Positions 16,205 to 24,736 of a stretch of DNA of 64,000 bases are shown piece by piece. This DNA is from Arthrobacter sp. ERGS1:01 (lineage in GTDB: Bacteria; Actinomycetota; Actinomycetes; Actinomycetales; Micrococcaceae): positions 88,178-152,177 of the forward strand of contig NZ_CP012478.1 in assembly GCF_001281315.1 (NCBI RefSeq), read 5' to 3'. Each line of letters begins with the position of its first letter. Positions within the stretch are counted from its first letter, which is position 1. The notes beneath the pieces are model-generated. The model did no database searches. It had not been told where the DNA came from and saw nothing but the letters and a program-made list of their open reading frames with translations. The position numbers were made by a program, and so were the translations under genes.

Positions 16205-17922
16205 CCGGGCCGCTGCGCAGCGCAGCCTGGTTCGCCGCCCCCGGTAAAACCGGAATCATGCACCGATCATGGATGCGGTCCGAGGGCCTGCCCGACGATT
16301 CGTTCGAAGGCCGTCCGGTGATCGGCATCGCCAACAGCTGGTCCGAGCTGACACCGTGCAACCTGCACTTCCGTGAGCTCGCCGAACATGTCAAACGCGG
16401 CATCTGGCAAGCCGGTGGCGTCCCCTTTGAGTTCCCCACCACCTCGGCCGGGGAATCCCTGATCCGGCCGAGCGCCATGATCCTGCGCAACCTGATCGCC
16501 ATGGACCTCGAAGAGACCCTGCGCGCCAACCCGCTGGACGCCGTCGTCCTCTTGGCCGGATGTGACAAAACAACCCCGGCCTACCTGATGGGTGCAGCGA
16601 GCGTTGACCTGCCCACGCTGCTGATCACCGGCGGCCCCATGCTCAACGGGAAGTACCGCGGCACCGACATCGGTTCCGGAACCTCGATCTGGCGTTTCAC
16701 CGAACAAGTCCGGGCCGGCCAGATGTCCGCTGCGGACCTTTCGGAAGCTGAATCCTGCATGGCGCGCAGCAACGGTCACTGCATGACCATGGGCACCGCA
16801 TCAACCATGGCCATCCTCTCCGAAGTGCTGGGCATGCAACTGCCCGGCAGCGCCGACCTGCCCGCCAATGACTCACGCCGCAAGAAGCTCGCCCACCTGG
16901 CGGGCCGGCGCATCGTGGACATGGTTGCCGAGGATCTTCGCCCCTCCACGATCATGACCCGAACCGCGTTCGAGAACGCCATCCGCGCCAACGTCGCCAT
17001 CGGCGGCTCCACCAACGCCGTCGTGCACTTGCTGGCCCTGGCCGGCCGGCTGGGCGTTGACCTGAAGCTGGACGACTTCGAAACCCTCGCCGCCGATGTT
17101 CCCACCCTGGTGGACCTCATGCCATCGGGGCGGTTCCTGATGGAAGACTTCTGCTATGCGGGCGGTCTCGGCGCACTCATCGAGCGGATGGGCACACTCC
17201 TGGACCGAGACGCCGTCACCGTTACGGGGGCAACGATCGGCGAAAACTACGCCGGTGCCCCAACGTACAACAACGAGGTTATCCGCGAACTCGACACCCC
17301 GGTCAAACCGGTCGGTTCGGGCATTGCCGTCCTACGCGGAAGCCTTGCCCCGGACGGGGCGGTGATCAAGCAGTCGGCCGCCTCGACCGAGCTCCTGGTG
17401 CACCGAGGCCGGGCCCGCGTGTGGGACCGCGTCGAGGACTACCTCGTCGAAGCCGAGAATCCCGACACCGATATTGACGCCGCCGACATCCTGGTCATCC
17501 GCTACGCGGGGCCGCGCGGATATCCCGGGATGCCCGAGATCGCCAACGTCGCCCTGCCCAAAAAGCTCCTACAGGAAGGCATTCGCGACATGGTCAGGAT
17601 CTCGGACGCGCGCATGTCGGGAACCTCCTACGGGACCGTGATCCTGCATGTGGCGCCGGAGGCCGCCAACGGCGGCCCGCTGGCACTGGTCCGCGACGGC
17701 GACATCATCTCCTTGGACGTGCCGGCCCGACAGCTGGATCTGGAGGTCGGCGAGGAAGAACTTGCCGCCCGCCGGGCCGACTGGACGCCACCCGCCGTTG
17801 AAGGCACCGACCGGGGCTATCTCAAACTGTTCGTGGAACATGTCAACGGGGCGGACACCGGTGCTGACTTCGACTTCCTCATCGGTGGCAGCGGCGCCAA
17901 AGTGCCCCGGCAGGCGTTCTAA
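16201..17922 (+). CDS. IlvD/Edd-family sugar-acid dehydratase
   Basis: This 573-aa iron-sulfur dehydratase converts an aldonic acid to a 2-keto-3-deoxy acid. Three cysteines, Cys53 (TPCNLHFRE), Cys121 (AGCDKTTPA) and Cys194 (NGHCMTMGTAST), match the positions of [2Fe-2S] ligands in pentonate dehydratases such as arabinonate and xylonate dehydratase. Full-length motifs such as GPRGYPGMPE and RMSGTSYGTV are present. The GTG start overlaps the GH4 stop as GTGA. Branched-chain amino acid synthesis is unlikely because the gene sits in a sugar operon and resembles the sugar-acid subgroup. Confidence 0.9.
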   Translation: MTGPLRSAAWFAAPGKTGIMHRSWMRSEGLPDDSFEGRPVIGIANSWSELTPCNLHFRELAEHVKRGIWQAGGVPFEFPTTSAGESLIRPSAMILRNLIAMDLEETLRANPLDAVVLLAGCDKTTPAYLMGAASVDLPTLLITGGPMLNGKYRGTDIGSGTSIWRFTEQVRAGQMSAADLSEAESCMARSNGHCMTMGTASTMAILSEVLGMQLPGSADLPANDSRRKKLAHLAGRRIVDMVAEDLRPSTIMTRTAFENAIRANVAIGGSTNAVVHLLALAGRLGVDLKLDDFETLAADVPTLVDLMPSGRFLMEDFCYAGGLGALIERMGTLLDRDAVTVTGATIGENYAGAPTYNNEVIRELDTPVKPVGSGIAVLRGSLAPDGAVIKQSAASTELLVHRGRARVWDRVEDYLVEAENPDTDIDAADILVIRYAGPRGYPGMPEIANVALPKKLLQEGIRDMVRISDARMSGTSYGTVILHVAPEAANGGPLALVRDGDIISLDVPARQLDLEVGEEELAARRADWTPPAVEGTDRGYLKLFVEHVNGADTGADFDFLIGGSGAKVPRQAF

Positions 17923-17926
17923 AGCC

Positions 17927-18457
17927 ATGGACGGTCCAGTTCTCGTCGTCGGGGCGACGCGCATGCTGCGCCCCGCCGTCGACGAACTGGTCCGGGGCGG
18001 ATCCACGGTCATTGCCGTGGCCCGATCCGCCGCTGACCTGCAAATCCTGGCCGCCGAGCATCCAGGGACCGTGACGGGTATTGCCGTCGATTATCGCGAC
18101 GCCGACCGATTCCTGCGACTGCTCCAGTCCGTACACACCCCGGCATCTGCGGCGATCGTGTACATCCCCTCCGCGGAACCGGCGGCACTGTCCACCCTCA
18201 GATCCCTGGTCCGCGGACCTGTGGTGCAGGTGCTGACCAGCCACGTTGCCGATCCTGCCGGCGGAGAGCCGTTCACCTTCGAAAACCTTCCCCAGCCCCC
18301 CGGACAGCCCTGGTACCGGCTCGTTCTGGGATGGAGTAAGACAGGCGCCTGGCACTCACCCGACGAAATTTCGGCAGCAGCAGTCGCCGTGCTTAGACAG
18401 AAAAGAGACGGACAACTTGGTGAGCTGCGCCCATGGACCGACCGGCCCGAAGCGTGA
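17927..18457 (+). CDS. small Rossmann-fold (SDR-like) protein
   Basis: This 176-aa protein begins VLVVGATRMLRPAVDELV, a nucleotide-binding strand-loop-helix with an atypical glycine pattern. A second half with VQVLTSHVADP keeps the Rossmann order but lacks the YxxxK catalytic pair of classical SDRs. It starts 4 nt after the dehydratase stop. By position it could act as a sugar-acid dehydrogenase or an accessory protein in the same pathway. Function is not assigned. Confidence 0.6.
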   Translation: MDGPVLVVGATRMLRPAVDELVRGGSTVIAVARSAADLQILAAEHPGTVTGIAVDYRDADRFLRLLQSVHTPASAAIVYIPSAEPAALSTLRSLVRGPVVQVLTSHVADPAGGEPFTFENLPQPPGQPWYRLVLGWSKTGAWHSPDEISAAAVAVLRQKRDGQLGELRPWTDRPEA

Positions 18458-18544
18458 CCACAGATACCAGCAGCCACCACCACCATGCTCTGTGTATAGC
18501 CGGTCGCGTACTTGATGCGGGCCGATGAAAGGGAAGAGGGCCTC

Positions 18545-20050
18545 GTGCTGAAGATTCCCGTGATACGAGCGGGTTTGCCGCAGTGGCTGGCCCTGGCAGT
18601 GCTGACGCTACCGGTGCTGCTGATCGCCGTCGACTCGACAGTGCTCGGCTTTGCAGTCCCCGCCCTCACCGAGGCATTGCGACCATCGGGCGTCCAATTG
18701 CTGTGGATCGTCGATATCTACTCGTTCATGCTCGCCGGCTTGCTCGTGACAATGGGCACGCTGGGGGACAGGATCGGACGGCGCAGGCTATTGCTGATCG
18801 GTTCGGCGGGCTTCGGTGCCGCCTCCGCGCTCACGGCCTACTCCAGCTCACCCGAGATGCTGATTGCTGCACGGGCCGTGCTGGGGTGCGCCGGTGCCAC
18901 CCTGATGCCCTCGACCCTCTCCATTCTGCGGCACCTCTTTCATAATGCCCGGCAGCGCCGGCTGGCGATCGCCATTTGGTCCGCCACGGCCTCCGGCGGG
19001 GCGGCACTGGGGCCCATCCTCGGGGGCTTCCTGCTTGAGCATTTCTGGTGGGGTTCGGTGTTCCTGATCAATGCACCCGTCATGGTGCTGATCCTGATTG
19101 CCGCACCACTACTCGTCCCGGAGTCCAAGGACCCACATCCGGGCAAGTACGATCTGCCCAGCGCGGCGTTGTCCCTGGCAGCCATCCTTCCGGTGATCTA
19201 CGGGATTAAGATGCTGGCCGCAGACGGACCGGCCCCGATGCCGGCATTCTCACTGGTGGTTGGCCTGCTGCTCGGTGCGGCATTTATACGTCGACAAAAA
19301 CGGTTGGCCGATCCGATGATCGACGTGCGCCTGTTCACCAACGCAACCTTTTCAGCCGGCGTGGTCATCAACTTGTTCTCAGTTTTTGCCCTGGTGGGTG
19401 TGTTCTTCGTGGTCACGCAATACCTGCAGCTCGTGCTGGGATTAGGTCCACTGGAGGCGGCGCTTTGGCTGATGCCGGCCATGGTGGCGGAAGCACTCAG
19501 TGCGCTGGCCGGGGTCTGGCTGGTTCGGCTGATGCCGCTCAACCGCGCCGTTTGTCTGGGACTCGTGCTGGCAGGAGCCGGCATCGGGCTGTCCACGCTA
19601 ACAGCGTCTCACCCGTTCCCGGGCATAATATTTGTCGGATTCCTCCTGCTCGGACTGGGTTCCGGGCTGGCCTATGCACTCAGCAACGATGCGATTATTG
19701 CTGCCGTCAACCCAGAAAGGGCCGGAGCCGCCGCGGCCGTCTCCGAGACGGCCTACGAGCTCGGCGCAGCTTTGGGTGTCGCGATCCTGGGCACCGTGCT
19801 CAACACGGGTTACCGTTCCGGGTTTCTTCCAGGAGCAGGTGTCAGTACCGTGACGGCGAGTCAGGCCCGTGAAACCCTCGGCGCGGCCAGGGTCCTGGCC
19901 GAATCGCTTCCACTTGATCAGGCCACCCTGCTAATGGACGCCGGCCGGAGTGCGTTTCTCAACGGAATGTTCGCCGTTGGCCTAGTGGCAGTCACAATCC
20001 TGGGCGGGACGGCCATCTTCTCGCTCTTCTGGTTCAGAGAGAAGAACTGA
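18545..20050 (+). CDS. MFS multidrug-type exporter, DHA2 family
   Basis: This membrane protein of about 500 aa has 14 predicted helices in the QacA/SmvA layout. LIAVDSTVLGFAVPAL is the first helix with the family's acidic residue. LLWIVDIYSFMLAG and GTLGDRIGRRRLLLIG (motif A) follow, then ATASGGAALGPILGG (motif C), which marks exporters. The GTG at 18545 has GGGAAGAGG upstream; an ATG at 18515 is the alternative start. A TetR-like remnant follows directly, the usual regulator partner of such pumps. It may have been cargo unrelated to sugar use. Confidence 0.88.
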   Translation: MLKIPVIRAGLPQWLALAVLTLPVLLIAVDSTVLGFAVPALTEALRPSGVQLLWIVDIYSFMLAGLLVTMGTLGDRIGRRRLLLIGSAGFGAASALTAYSSSPEMLIAARAVLGCAGATLMPSTLSILRHLFHNARQRRLAIAIWSATASGGAALGPILGGFLLEHFWWGSVFLINAPVMVLILIAAPLLVPESKDPHPGKYDLPSAALSLAAILPVIYGIKMLAADGPAPMPAFSLVVGLLLGAAFIRRQKRLADPMIDVRLFTNATFSAGVVINLFSVFALVGVFFVVTQYLQLVLGLGPLEAALWLMPAMVAEALSALAGVWLVRLMPLNRAVCLGLVLAGAGIGLSTLTASHPFPGIIFVGFLLLGLGSGLAYALSNDAIIAAVNPERAGAAAAVSETAYELGAALGVAILGTVLNTGYRSGFLPGAGVSTVTASQARETLGAARVLAESLPLDQATLLMDAGRSAFLNGMFAVGLVAVTILGGTAIFSLFWFREKN

Positions 20051-20166
20051 ACCCTGCGCATACAGGCTGCTATGGTGTACGGCAAAAACTTAGCGTGGTA
20101 TTTGTTCCGTTTTCTAGCGACCCCCTTTTGTCGTCTTTCCCCGAAGGAGGACAGCTGGAAAGGTAA

Positions 20167-20376
20167 CGGCAGCATGCCCTGAAGGGCTTGGAGGAGATCA
20201 TTCGTCTGGCCAAGGCCTCCGGCACGCTGCGCCCAGGCTTCGACGTCGAGGATATCTCACTGCAGTTGCTGGCCCACGACGGAGTGCTCACCGGCACCGA
20301 GCCAAACACTTAAACTGCCTCGGAACGAATCATCGGCTGGCTGCTCGACGGCTGCCGGAACACCCCGACGCCGTAG
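20167..20376 (+). pseudogene. TetR-family regulator C-terminal remnant
   Basis: One frame reads LEEIIRLAKASGTLRPG then VEDISLQLLAHDGVL, then a TAA at 20311-20313, and continues in the same frame with RIIGWLLDG to a TAG at 20374-20376. This is the ligand-domain end of a TetR regulator of the kind that controls QacA-like pumps. The DNA-binding half is missing, and the stop splits the remainder. The intact pump gene just upstream suggests that regulation was lost during rearrangement. Confidence 0.7.
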
Positions 20377-20602
20377 TGACGCACCCTGAGTTGTTTGATG
20401 AACGAAAGCTCACGGCGCAGGATAGGGATCACCCGGGTGGACGTCCCTTCAAGCACCGGGTTCACAGATCTACGCTGAGCCTTCGAGGGCAGGGTCTTTG
20501 GACGAGACGTCTCATAACCCAGGCGAGGCAAAACGATGCAAAGTATGGGCGAGCGACACCGCAGGGAAGCTGATTACCACCCCGACCGGCCCTTGGCACC
20601 AT
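20377..20602. other. intergenic region before the transposase 3' end
   Basis: No gene, tRNA or clear terminator is seen. This 226-bp stretch joins the cargo end to the transposase 3' end and may hold the junction where cargo entered the element. Confidence 0.4.
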
Positions 20603-23600
20603 TCAGTCTTCCGCGCCTTCCTCGTCGTCGTCGAGTCCGGTCGTGTCGGGATCACGCAGCGGGCGCAGGGTGCCGCCTGCTGGCTGCGTGGCGGTGAAGT
20701 TGTAGCGTCCGAGCAGGTTGAGGTTCTTGTGTTTGAGCGGGGAGAGCCGGGCCACGTCCTCATCGCGGATCTCGTGGCCCTCGGTGCGGAGCTGGGCGAC
20801 TGCGGCGTCAATGTAGCGGGTCGTCCAGAGCACGACTGCGTTCAGGACCAGGCCGAGCGAGCCGAGTTGGTCCTCCATTCCGTCGCGGTATGCCTGGTGA
20901 ATGGTGCCTTTCTTGCCGTGGCAGATCTCGCGGGCCAATTTGTGGCGGGATTCCTGCACGGTGAGTTGCTTGTGCATTTGCCGCCGGTAAGTGTCATCTG
21001 CGGGGTCAACGACGGCAAGTAGGTGCAGGGTCTTGGCGATCCGCCCGTACTCGGCGAACGACTGACCGAGCGGTGTGGGGCGGCCCTCGTGTCCGAACAT
21101 CCGCAACAGGTCATAGGCGCGCACCTGGTTGGTGACCAGGGAGCCGGCGACCCGCAGCATGTCCGGCCAGGCGGTGAGCACCTTGTTCACATTCACTTTG
21201 TTGTTGCGCGCCAGTGCCTCCAGCGCTCCATAGCTCTCTGCCGGTTCGGCGCCTGGCATCTGCGCCTTCCAGAACCGTTGGTCTTCGAGGTCCTTGAAAC
21301 GCGGGGAGAAGCGGTAGCCGAGCATCTTGAAAAGACCGAAGACCATGTCGGAGTAGGAAGCGTTGTCGGTGGCGACCATCTCGGGCTTCACCCCGCCGTC
21401 CAGGTTCAACAGGGCGTCCAGAATGAAAAGGGAGTCACGTGGGGTGCCGGGCACCACCATCTGCCCGAGGCCGGCCACCTGGTCGTTGATCGCGTTCAGC
21501 CAGGTGATGCCCTTCTGCTTAGCGAAGTACTTCGGGGAGGGCGCGGCGTTGATGGTGCGCACGGGAACGACGAAGCGCAGGCCGTCGACGGAGGCGAGCA
21601 GTCCCTTGCCCCAGAACTGCACGATGGGCACCTTCGCCTGGGCTTCGATCAGTGCGGCGTTCGCCGCGGCGATGGTGGTGGTGCGCAGGTAGTACTGGTC
21701 AACGTGGACCAGCCGGGAGCGGGTGAGTGCCTCATGGCTAGGGTTGATTACCGGGGTCATGCCGATGTTGCAGGCCTCCGAGACAAGCAGCGCGACGAGC
21801 GAGGTGCTCAGGTCTTTCATGCGGGTCCTGCCATCGCCCAGGTGCACGAAAGCGTCCAGGAACCCGGTCCAGGAGTTCACCTCGAAGAGCAGGTCCGGCA
21901 GGTCGATCTTCGGGAGCATCCTCTCCACCCGTCCGCGCAGCCAGGCCAGCGACTTCGGCTCCCCGAGCGCGTGAATCTTCTCCACATTCAGTTTCGCCCG
22001 TCCGTTTGGCTGCACCTCGATGCTGATCTTCGCGTCATCACCGGCTTCATCGAGGCGCTCGGCCATCTGCCTCCAGGTGGCATCCAGCACCTCGACGAGT
22101 TCCCGCAGGTGCTGCTCGGCATCCTCCTCCAGGCTCAGGCCGGCCAGGATGTCCTCTCGCACCGCCTCCCAACCCGTTCCCATGAGCAGGCGGGCGCGTG
22201 GGTCCGACCAGCGGTGCGAGGGCGAGGCGAAGATGTCCCGACGCTTCAGAGCGCGGAAGAGCTGTTCCAGGACACACACCACGTACGCGTCGCGGTCCAC
22301 CGCACCCTCCGGCAGCTCGGCGTTCGCATACACCGCCTTGTGCCAATGCGGCGGCACGAGCTTGTCGTCGATCTCCCGGGGCAGCAGCGGCTTCTCGCCG
22401 ACCTTCCGCCGCGAGAGTGCGGGCAGCTTCTTCACCCCGGCCAAGATGCGCACCCCGTCGGTCGCGGCCTCCAGCGCCGAGGTCTCACCCAACAGAGACA
22501 GGAACGGCCTGACGGTGTTGTAGCGCAGCGCCAGCGCCCCGCGCAGTGCACTTTGCGCCGAATCTCCGTCCTGAGGCACCAAAGTCACCACTGTGGCGGC
22601 CGCGCCCGACATCACCAACCGGGGCGCGATCTCCTCCAATGCCCGCCATAGCGCGGCCACATCCACCTCACCCCCGGCTTCCTCGATGGACTCCAGCTTC
22701 TCGATGAACACCTTCGCTGCCCTTGCCACGATCCGTGACGCCTTCTCCAGCTGCGGCAAGGTGGACAGGCGCTGCTTGTCCGTGGCGCGCTTCGCGGTGC
22801 TGATCAGCCTGGTCGCCATCAGGATCTCGAACAGGTCCAGGGCATCATCGATCGCCTTGGCCTCCAGCTGGCGCATCACCGCGGTGAGTATCGCCGTGCG
22901 CTTGGGCTCCGCGGTCCGCTCCAACTTCGGGGCCTTGGCGCCCAGCCCGTACCGAGCCAGCACCGAGAGCCGGTTCGGCGGTACCTGTTCCAGCTTCAGC
23001 CGACCCAGCCCGAAGGCGCCTATGTCCTCAACCCGCTGCAACGCACCCTTCATCGCGGTGCCGGTGCTCCGCGTGGGCGGTCGACGCATCCGCTCCAGTT
23101 CCGAGTACCGGGTACCCTCCGGTGTTTTCAGCGTGGCAACCAAGTTCCCCGGCAGTGCAGCATCCGCCCGCACGGCGGCCTTGGCAACCGTGGCGTGCAG
23201 CCGCTTCTCGGCGATGGTGCGAACCTCGGAAACCTGCCGGGCCAGCACGTTCACCCCGGGTAGCAGCACCCGATGCCGCCGCAGCCAACCCGCCGCGTGG
23301 TTGAACAACGCGACCGGTCCCTCGGCGTGCGTCCAAGCCCGCCCGTGCAGGAACGCCCTGAACATCCGCCCGTGGGCGGGATCCTCGTACTGATGGTAGC
23401 CGTACGCATCGCGGATCTCCCACGCGTGCTCGTACGCTGTCTTTGGCCGCTCGGTGTACTCCTTGAGGCAGGAGGGATCCTCAATCGCCAGCTGCGCCGC
23501 CAGATGCTCAACGACCGGCCACGGCACGGCCGAGGGGTCCTCCAGGAACAGCCCGATATACCGGACCGTACACATCTGCAAGGCAAAGCCCAGACGATTG

Positions 23601-23740
23601 TGGTCACCGCGCCGTTTCACGACCAGGTTCCGGTCCTCGTCGTCGAGGAAGAAGAAGCGCTCCAACTCGGGCCGCGTCGGTTCCTCGGCGAACCTTCCAT
23701 AGGCCTCGGCCTGCTCATCAGTCAGAAATTCCACGGGCAT
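20603..23740 (-). CDS. tnpA: Tn3-family transposase
   Basis: This large transposase of about 1045 aa starts MPVEFLTDEQAEAYGRF, typical of the DUF4158 N-terminal domain. The C-terminal DDE domain shows SVDGLRFVVPV, MVATDNASYSDMVFGLF and ESRHKLAREICHGKKG, which carry the expected acidic residues, then the closing LSPLKHKNLNLLGRY. The frame is uninterrupted, so the gene looks functional. A longer in-frame start would read through the terminal repeat itself (ATLGTSGTAVGAK-like residues) and is rejected. It lies just inside the right repeat, as expected for a Tn3-type element. Confidence 0.95.
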   Translation of the reverse strand: MPVEFLTDEQAEAYGRFAEEPTRPELERFFFLDDEDRNLVVKRRGDHNRLGFALQMCTVRYIGLFLEDPSAVPWPVVEHLAAQLAIEDPSCLKEYTERPKTAYEHAWEIRDAYGYHQYEDPAHGRMFRAFLHGRAWTHAEGPVALFNHAAGWLRRHRVLLPGVNVLARQVSEVRTIAEKRLHATVAKAAVRADAALPGNLVATLKTPEGTRYSELERMRRPPTRSTGTAMKGALQRVEDIGAFGLGRLKLEQVPPNRLSVLARYGLGAKAPKLERTAEPKRTAILTAVMRQLEAKAIDDALDLFEILMATRLISTAKRATDKQRLSTLPQLEKASRIVARAAKVFIEKLESIEEAGGEVDVAALWRALEEIAPRLVMSGAAATVVTLVPQDGDSAQSALRGALALRYNTVRPFLSLLGETSALEAATDGVRILAGVKKLPALSRRKVGEKPLLPREIDDKLVPPHWHKAVYANAELPEGAVDRDAYVVCVLEQLFRALKRRDIFASPSHRWSDPRARLLMGTGWEAVREDILAGLSLEEDAEQHLRELVEVLDATWRQMAERLDEAGDDAKISIEVQPNGRAKLNVEKIHALGEPKSLAWLRGRVERMLPKIDLPDLLFEVNSWTGFLDAFVHLGDGRTRMKDLSTSLVALLVSEACNIGMTPVINPSHEALTRSRLVHVDQYYLRTTTIAAANAALIEAQAKVPIVQFWGKGLLASVDGLRFVVPVRTINAAPSPKYFAKQKGITWLNAINDQVAGLGQMVVPGTPRDSLFILDALLNLDGGVKPEMVATDNASYSDMVFGLFKMLGYRFSPRFKDLEDQRFWKAQMPGAEPAESYGALEALARNNKVNVNKVLTAWPDMLRVAGSLVTNQVRAYDLLRMFGHEGRPTPLGQSFAEYGRIAKTLHLLAVVDPADDTYRRQMHKQLTVQESRHKLAREICHGKKGTIHQAYRDGMEDQLGSLGLVLNAVVLWTTRYIDAAVAQLRTEGHEIRDEDVARLSPLKHKNLNLLGRYNFTATQPAGGTLRPLRDPDTTGLDDDEEGAED

Positions 23741-23847
23741 GAGACTGACAATAGCCGCCCCACCAGTGATCGAGACTCTTCCGACGAAAATCTGCACGCA
23801 ACTCCGTGCAACTTGGATCGCCTGAACTGAAAGATCAAGGTCAATTG

Positions 23848-23892
23848 GCTTAGCGCCAACCGCTGTACCGCTGGTCCCCAAGGTCGGAATCC
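23848..23892 (-). repeat. right terminal inverted repeat of the Tn3-family element
   Basis: This is the inverted copy of 94-138 with two mismatches in the outer 12 bases. The TAAG end points inward to the transposase gene about 110 bp away. An unrelated small inverted repeat (CGTCCCA paired with TGGGACG) lies just outside, at about 23904-23929. Confidence 0.85.
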
Positions 23893-23963
23893 CGGAGCAG
23901 GAGCGTCCCACTACCCAGGAACTGGGACGTCGGGTGGAACAACAGAAATGACAGCGCTTCGGG

Positions 23964-24386
23964 TCATTGATCCCGAAGGATGCGATTCTCGTGCGGTATT
24001 GCCCTTGTCGCCAGAAGTGTTACTACGAACAGCCCAAAGGTAAAGAACAGCCATACCGGAGCTGCCCCGATATCGTAGAAGGCTCCCTCCTTACTGCCCA
24101 GGGAGAGACGCAGGGCGCTTCCCACGATAGAAAGCGGGGCAAGGACGGCCGTGCCGATGACCAGCCGTCGAAGCTTCCGGCTCTGCTTCAACAACTGACC
24201 AGAGACCGCCATGGTGAAGGCCAGTGGGGTGGCCACAGCAAAGACAATGGATGCGATATAGCCTGTGATGTACAGCGAATCGAATTGCGGGAGTATGAGT
24301 CCTGCGATCACCGCCAGGCTGGCACAGGTTGCGGGCAGGCCCCGGGCAACGGAGGCTCTTGACCTATCGTTTGTCATCTCACTCAT
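23964..24386 (-). CDS. small integral membrane protein
   Basis: This 140-aa protein has about four hydrophobic helices (LAVIAGLILPQF, YIASIVFAVATPLAF, LVIGTAVLAPLSIVG, VWLFFTFGLFVVTLLA) separated by short charged loops. The ATG at 24386 overlaps the stop of the phospholipase-like gene as ATGA, indicating co-translation. It could be an immunity or transport partner of the secreted phospholipase, which is inference from the coupling. No known family was recognised. Confidence 0.6.
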   Translation of the reverse strand: MSEMTNDRSRASVARGLPATCASLAVIAGLILPQFDSLYITGYIASIVFAVATPLAFTMAVSGQLLKQSRKLRRLVIGTAVLAPLSIVGSALRLSLGSKEGAFYDIGAAPVWLFFTFGLFVVTLLATRAIPHENRILRDQ

Positions 24387-24736
24387 CCGAAAGTCCAAGT
24401 GTTGGCGGAGACTGCTACGTAGTAGGTAACTGCTACGGTCCTGCAAGCGGGTGCAGTGAATGAATTGTTTGCCATGTTGCAGCTCATAAACAGGTTGGTG
24501 TGAAGTCCTGCATCGCATTTGCTTCGTTCGACTTTTCGTTGCAAGGTCGGCATCCACATGATCTTTTCTAGGCATAAGTCGTGTCGTGCACATGAGTCCT
24601 TGAAGTTGGCGTTTCCAAAGGAGTCCGGTGACAGTGTGCAGTAATCATGAAGCTCTTTTGGGCTCATCTTCGGATTGTTTAATGTAGTTCGAAGGGATGG
24701 AGACCCCGGCCAGGCGCAATTGAGGTCCGCCGTCAC
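24383..24736 (-). CDS. phospholipase A2-like domain (prokaryotic type)
   Basis: This 117-aa segment contains DSCARHDLCLEK, matching the Cys-xx-His-Asp-x-Cys catalytic helix of phospholipase A2, where His-Asp activates water. More cysteines in CDAGLHTNLFMSCN and CRTVAV could form disulfides as in secreted bacterial enzymes. It has no signal peptide of its own and overlaps the preceding secreted-protein gene by 92 nt in another frame. The two frames may once have formed one secreted protein separated by a frameshift. A GTG at 24736 is the earliest possible start. Confidence 0.65.
   Translation of the reverse strand: MTADLNCAWPGSPSLRTTLNNPKMSPKELHDYCTLSPDSFGNANFKDSCARHDLCLEKIMWMPTLQRKVERSKCDAGLHTNLFMSCNMANNSFTAPACRTVAVTYYVAVSANTWTFG

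Larger units (their letters stand above)
94..23892. mobile_element. Tn3-family transposon with a carbohydrate-catabolism cargo
   Basis: A 45-bp terminal repeat (94-138) recurs inverted at 23848-23892 with two differences. Both copies end inward with GGCGCTAAGC, and ends in TAAG are typical of Tn3-family elements. The serine resolvase lies just inside the left end and the Tn3-type transposase just inside the right end, both read leftward. About 19 kb of sugar genes lie between them, so tnpR and tnpA are far apart instead of adjacent. No 5-bp target duplication is evident next to the repeats, so recombination between two related elements is an alternative to a single transposition event. Confidence 0.75.

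Noticed and set aside
16201..17922. IlvD dehydratase as a valine/isoleucine biosynthesis enzyme
   Set aside because: The three cysteines match sugar-acid dehydratases, and the gene is coupled to a GH4 glycosidase and an FAH hydrolase, with no other branched-chain genes nearby.
21023..22651. Long plus-strand open frame of about 540 codons inside the transposase
   Set aside because: It is antisense to conserved transposase motifs; high GC produces long shadow frames. The same applies to 42389-43981 (antisense to the amine oxidase) and 57070-58596.
23741..23911. Extended N-terminus of the Tn3 transposase starting at 23911
   Set aside because: The added residues are the translation of the terminal inverted repeat, and family members start at MPVEFLTDEQ.
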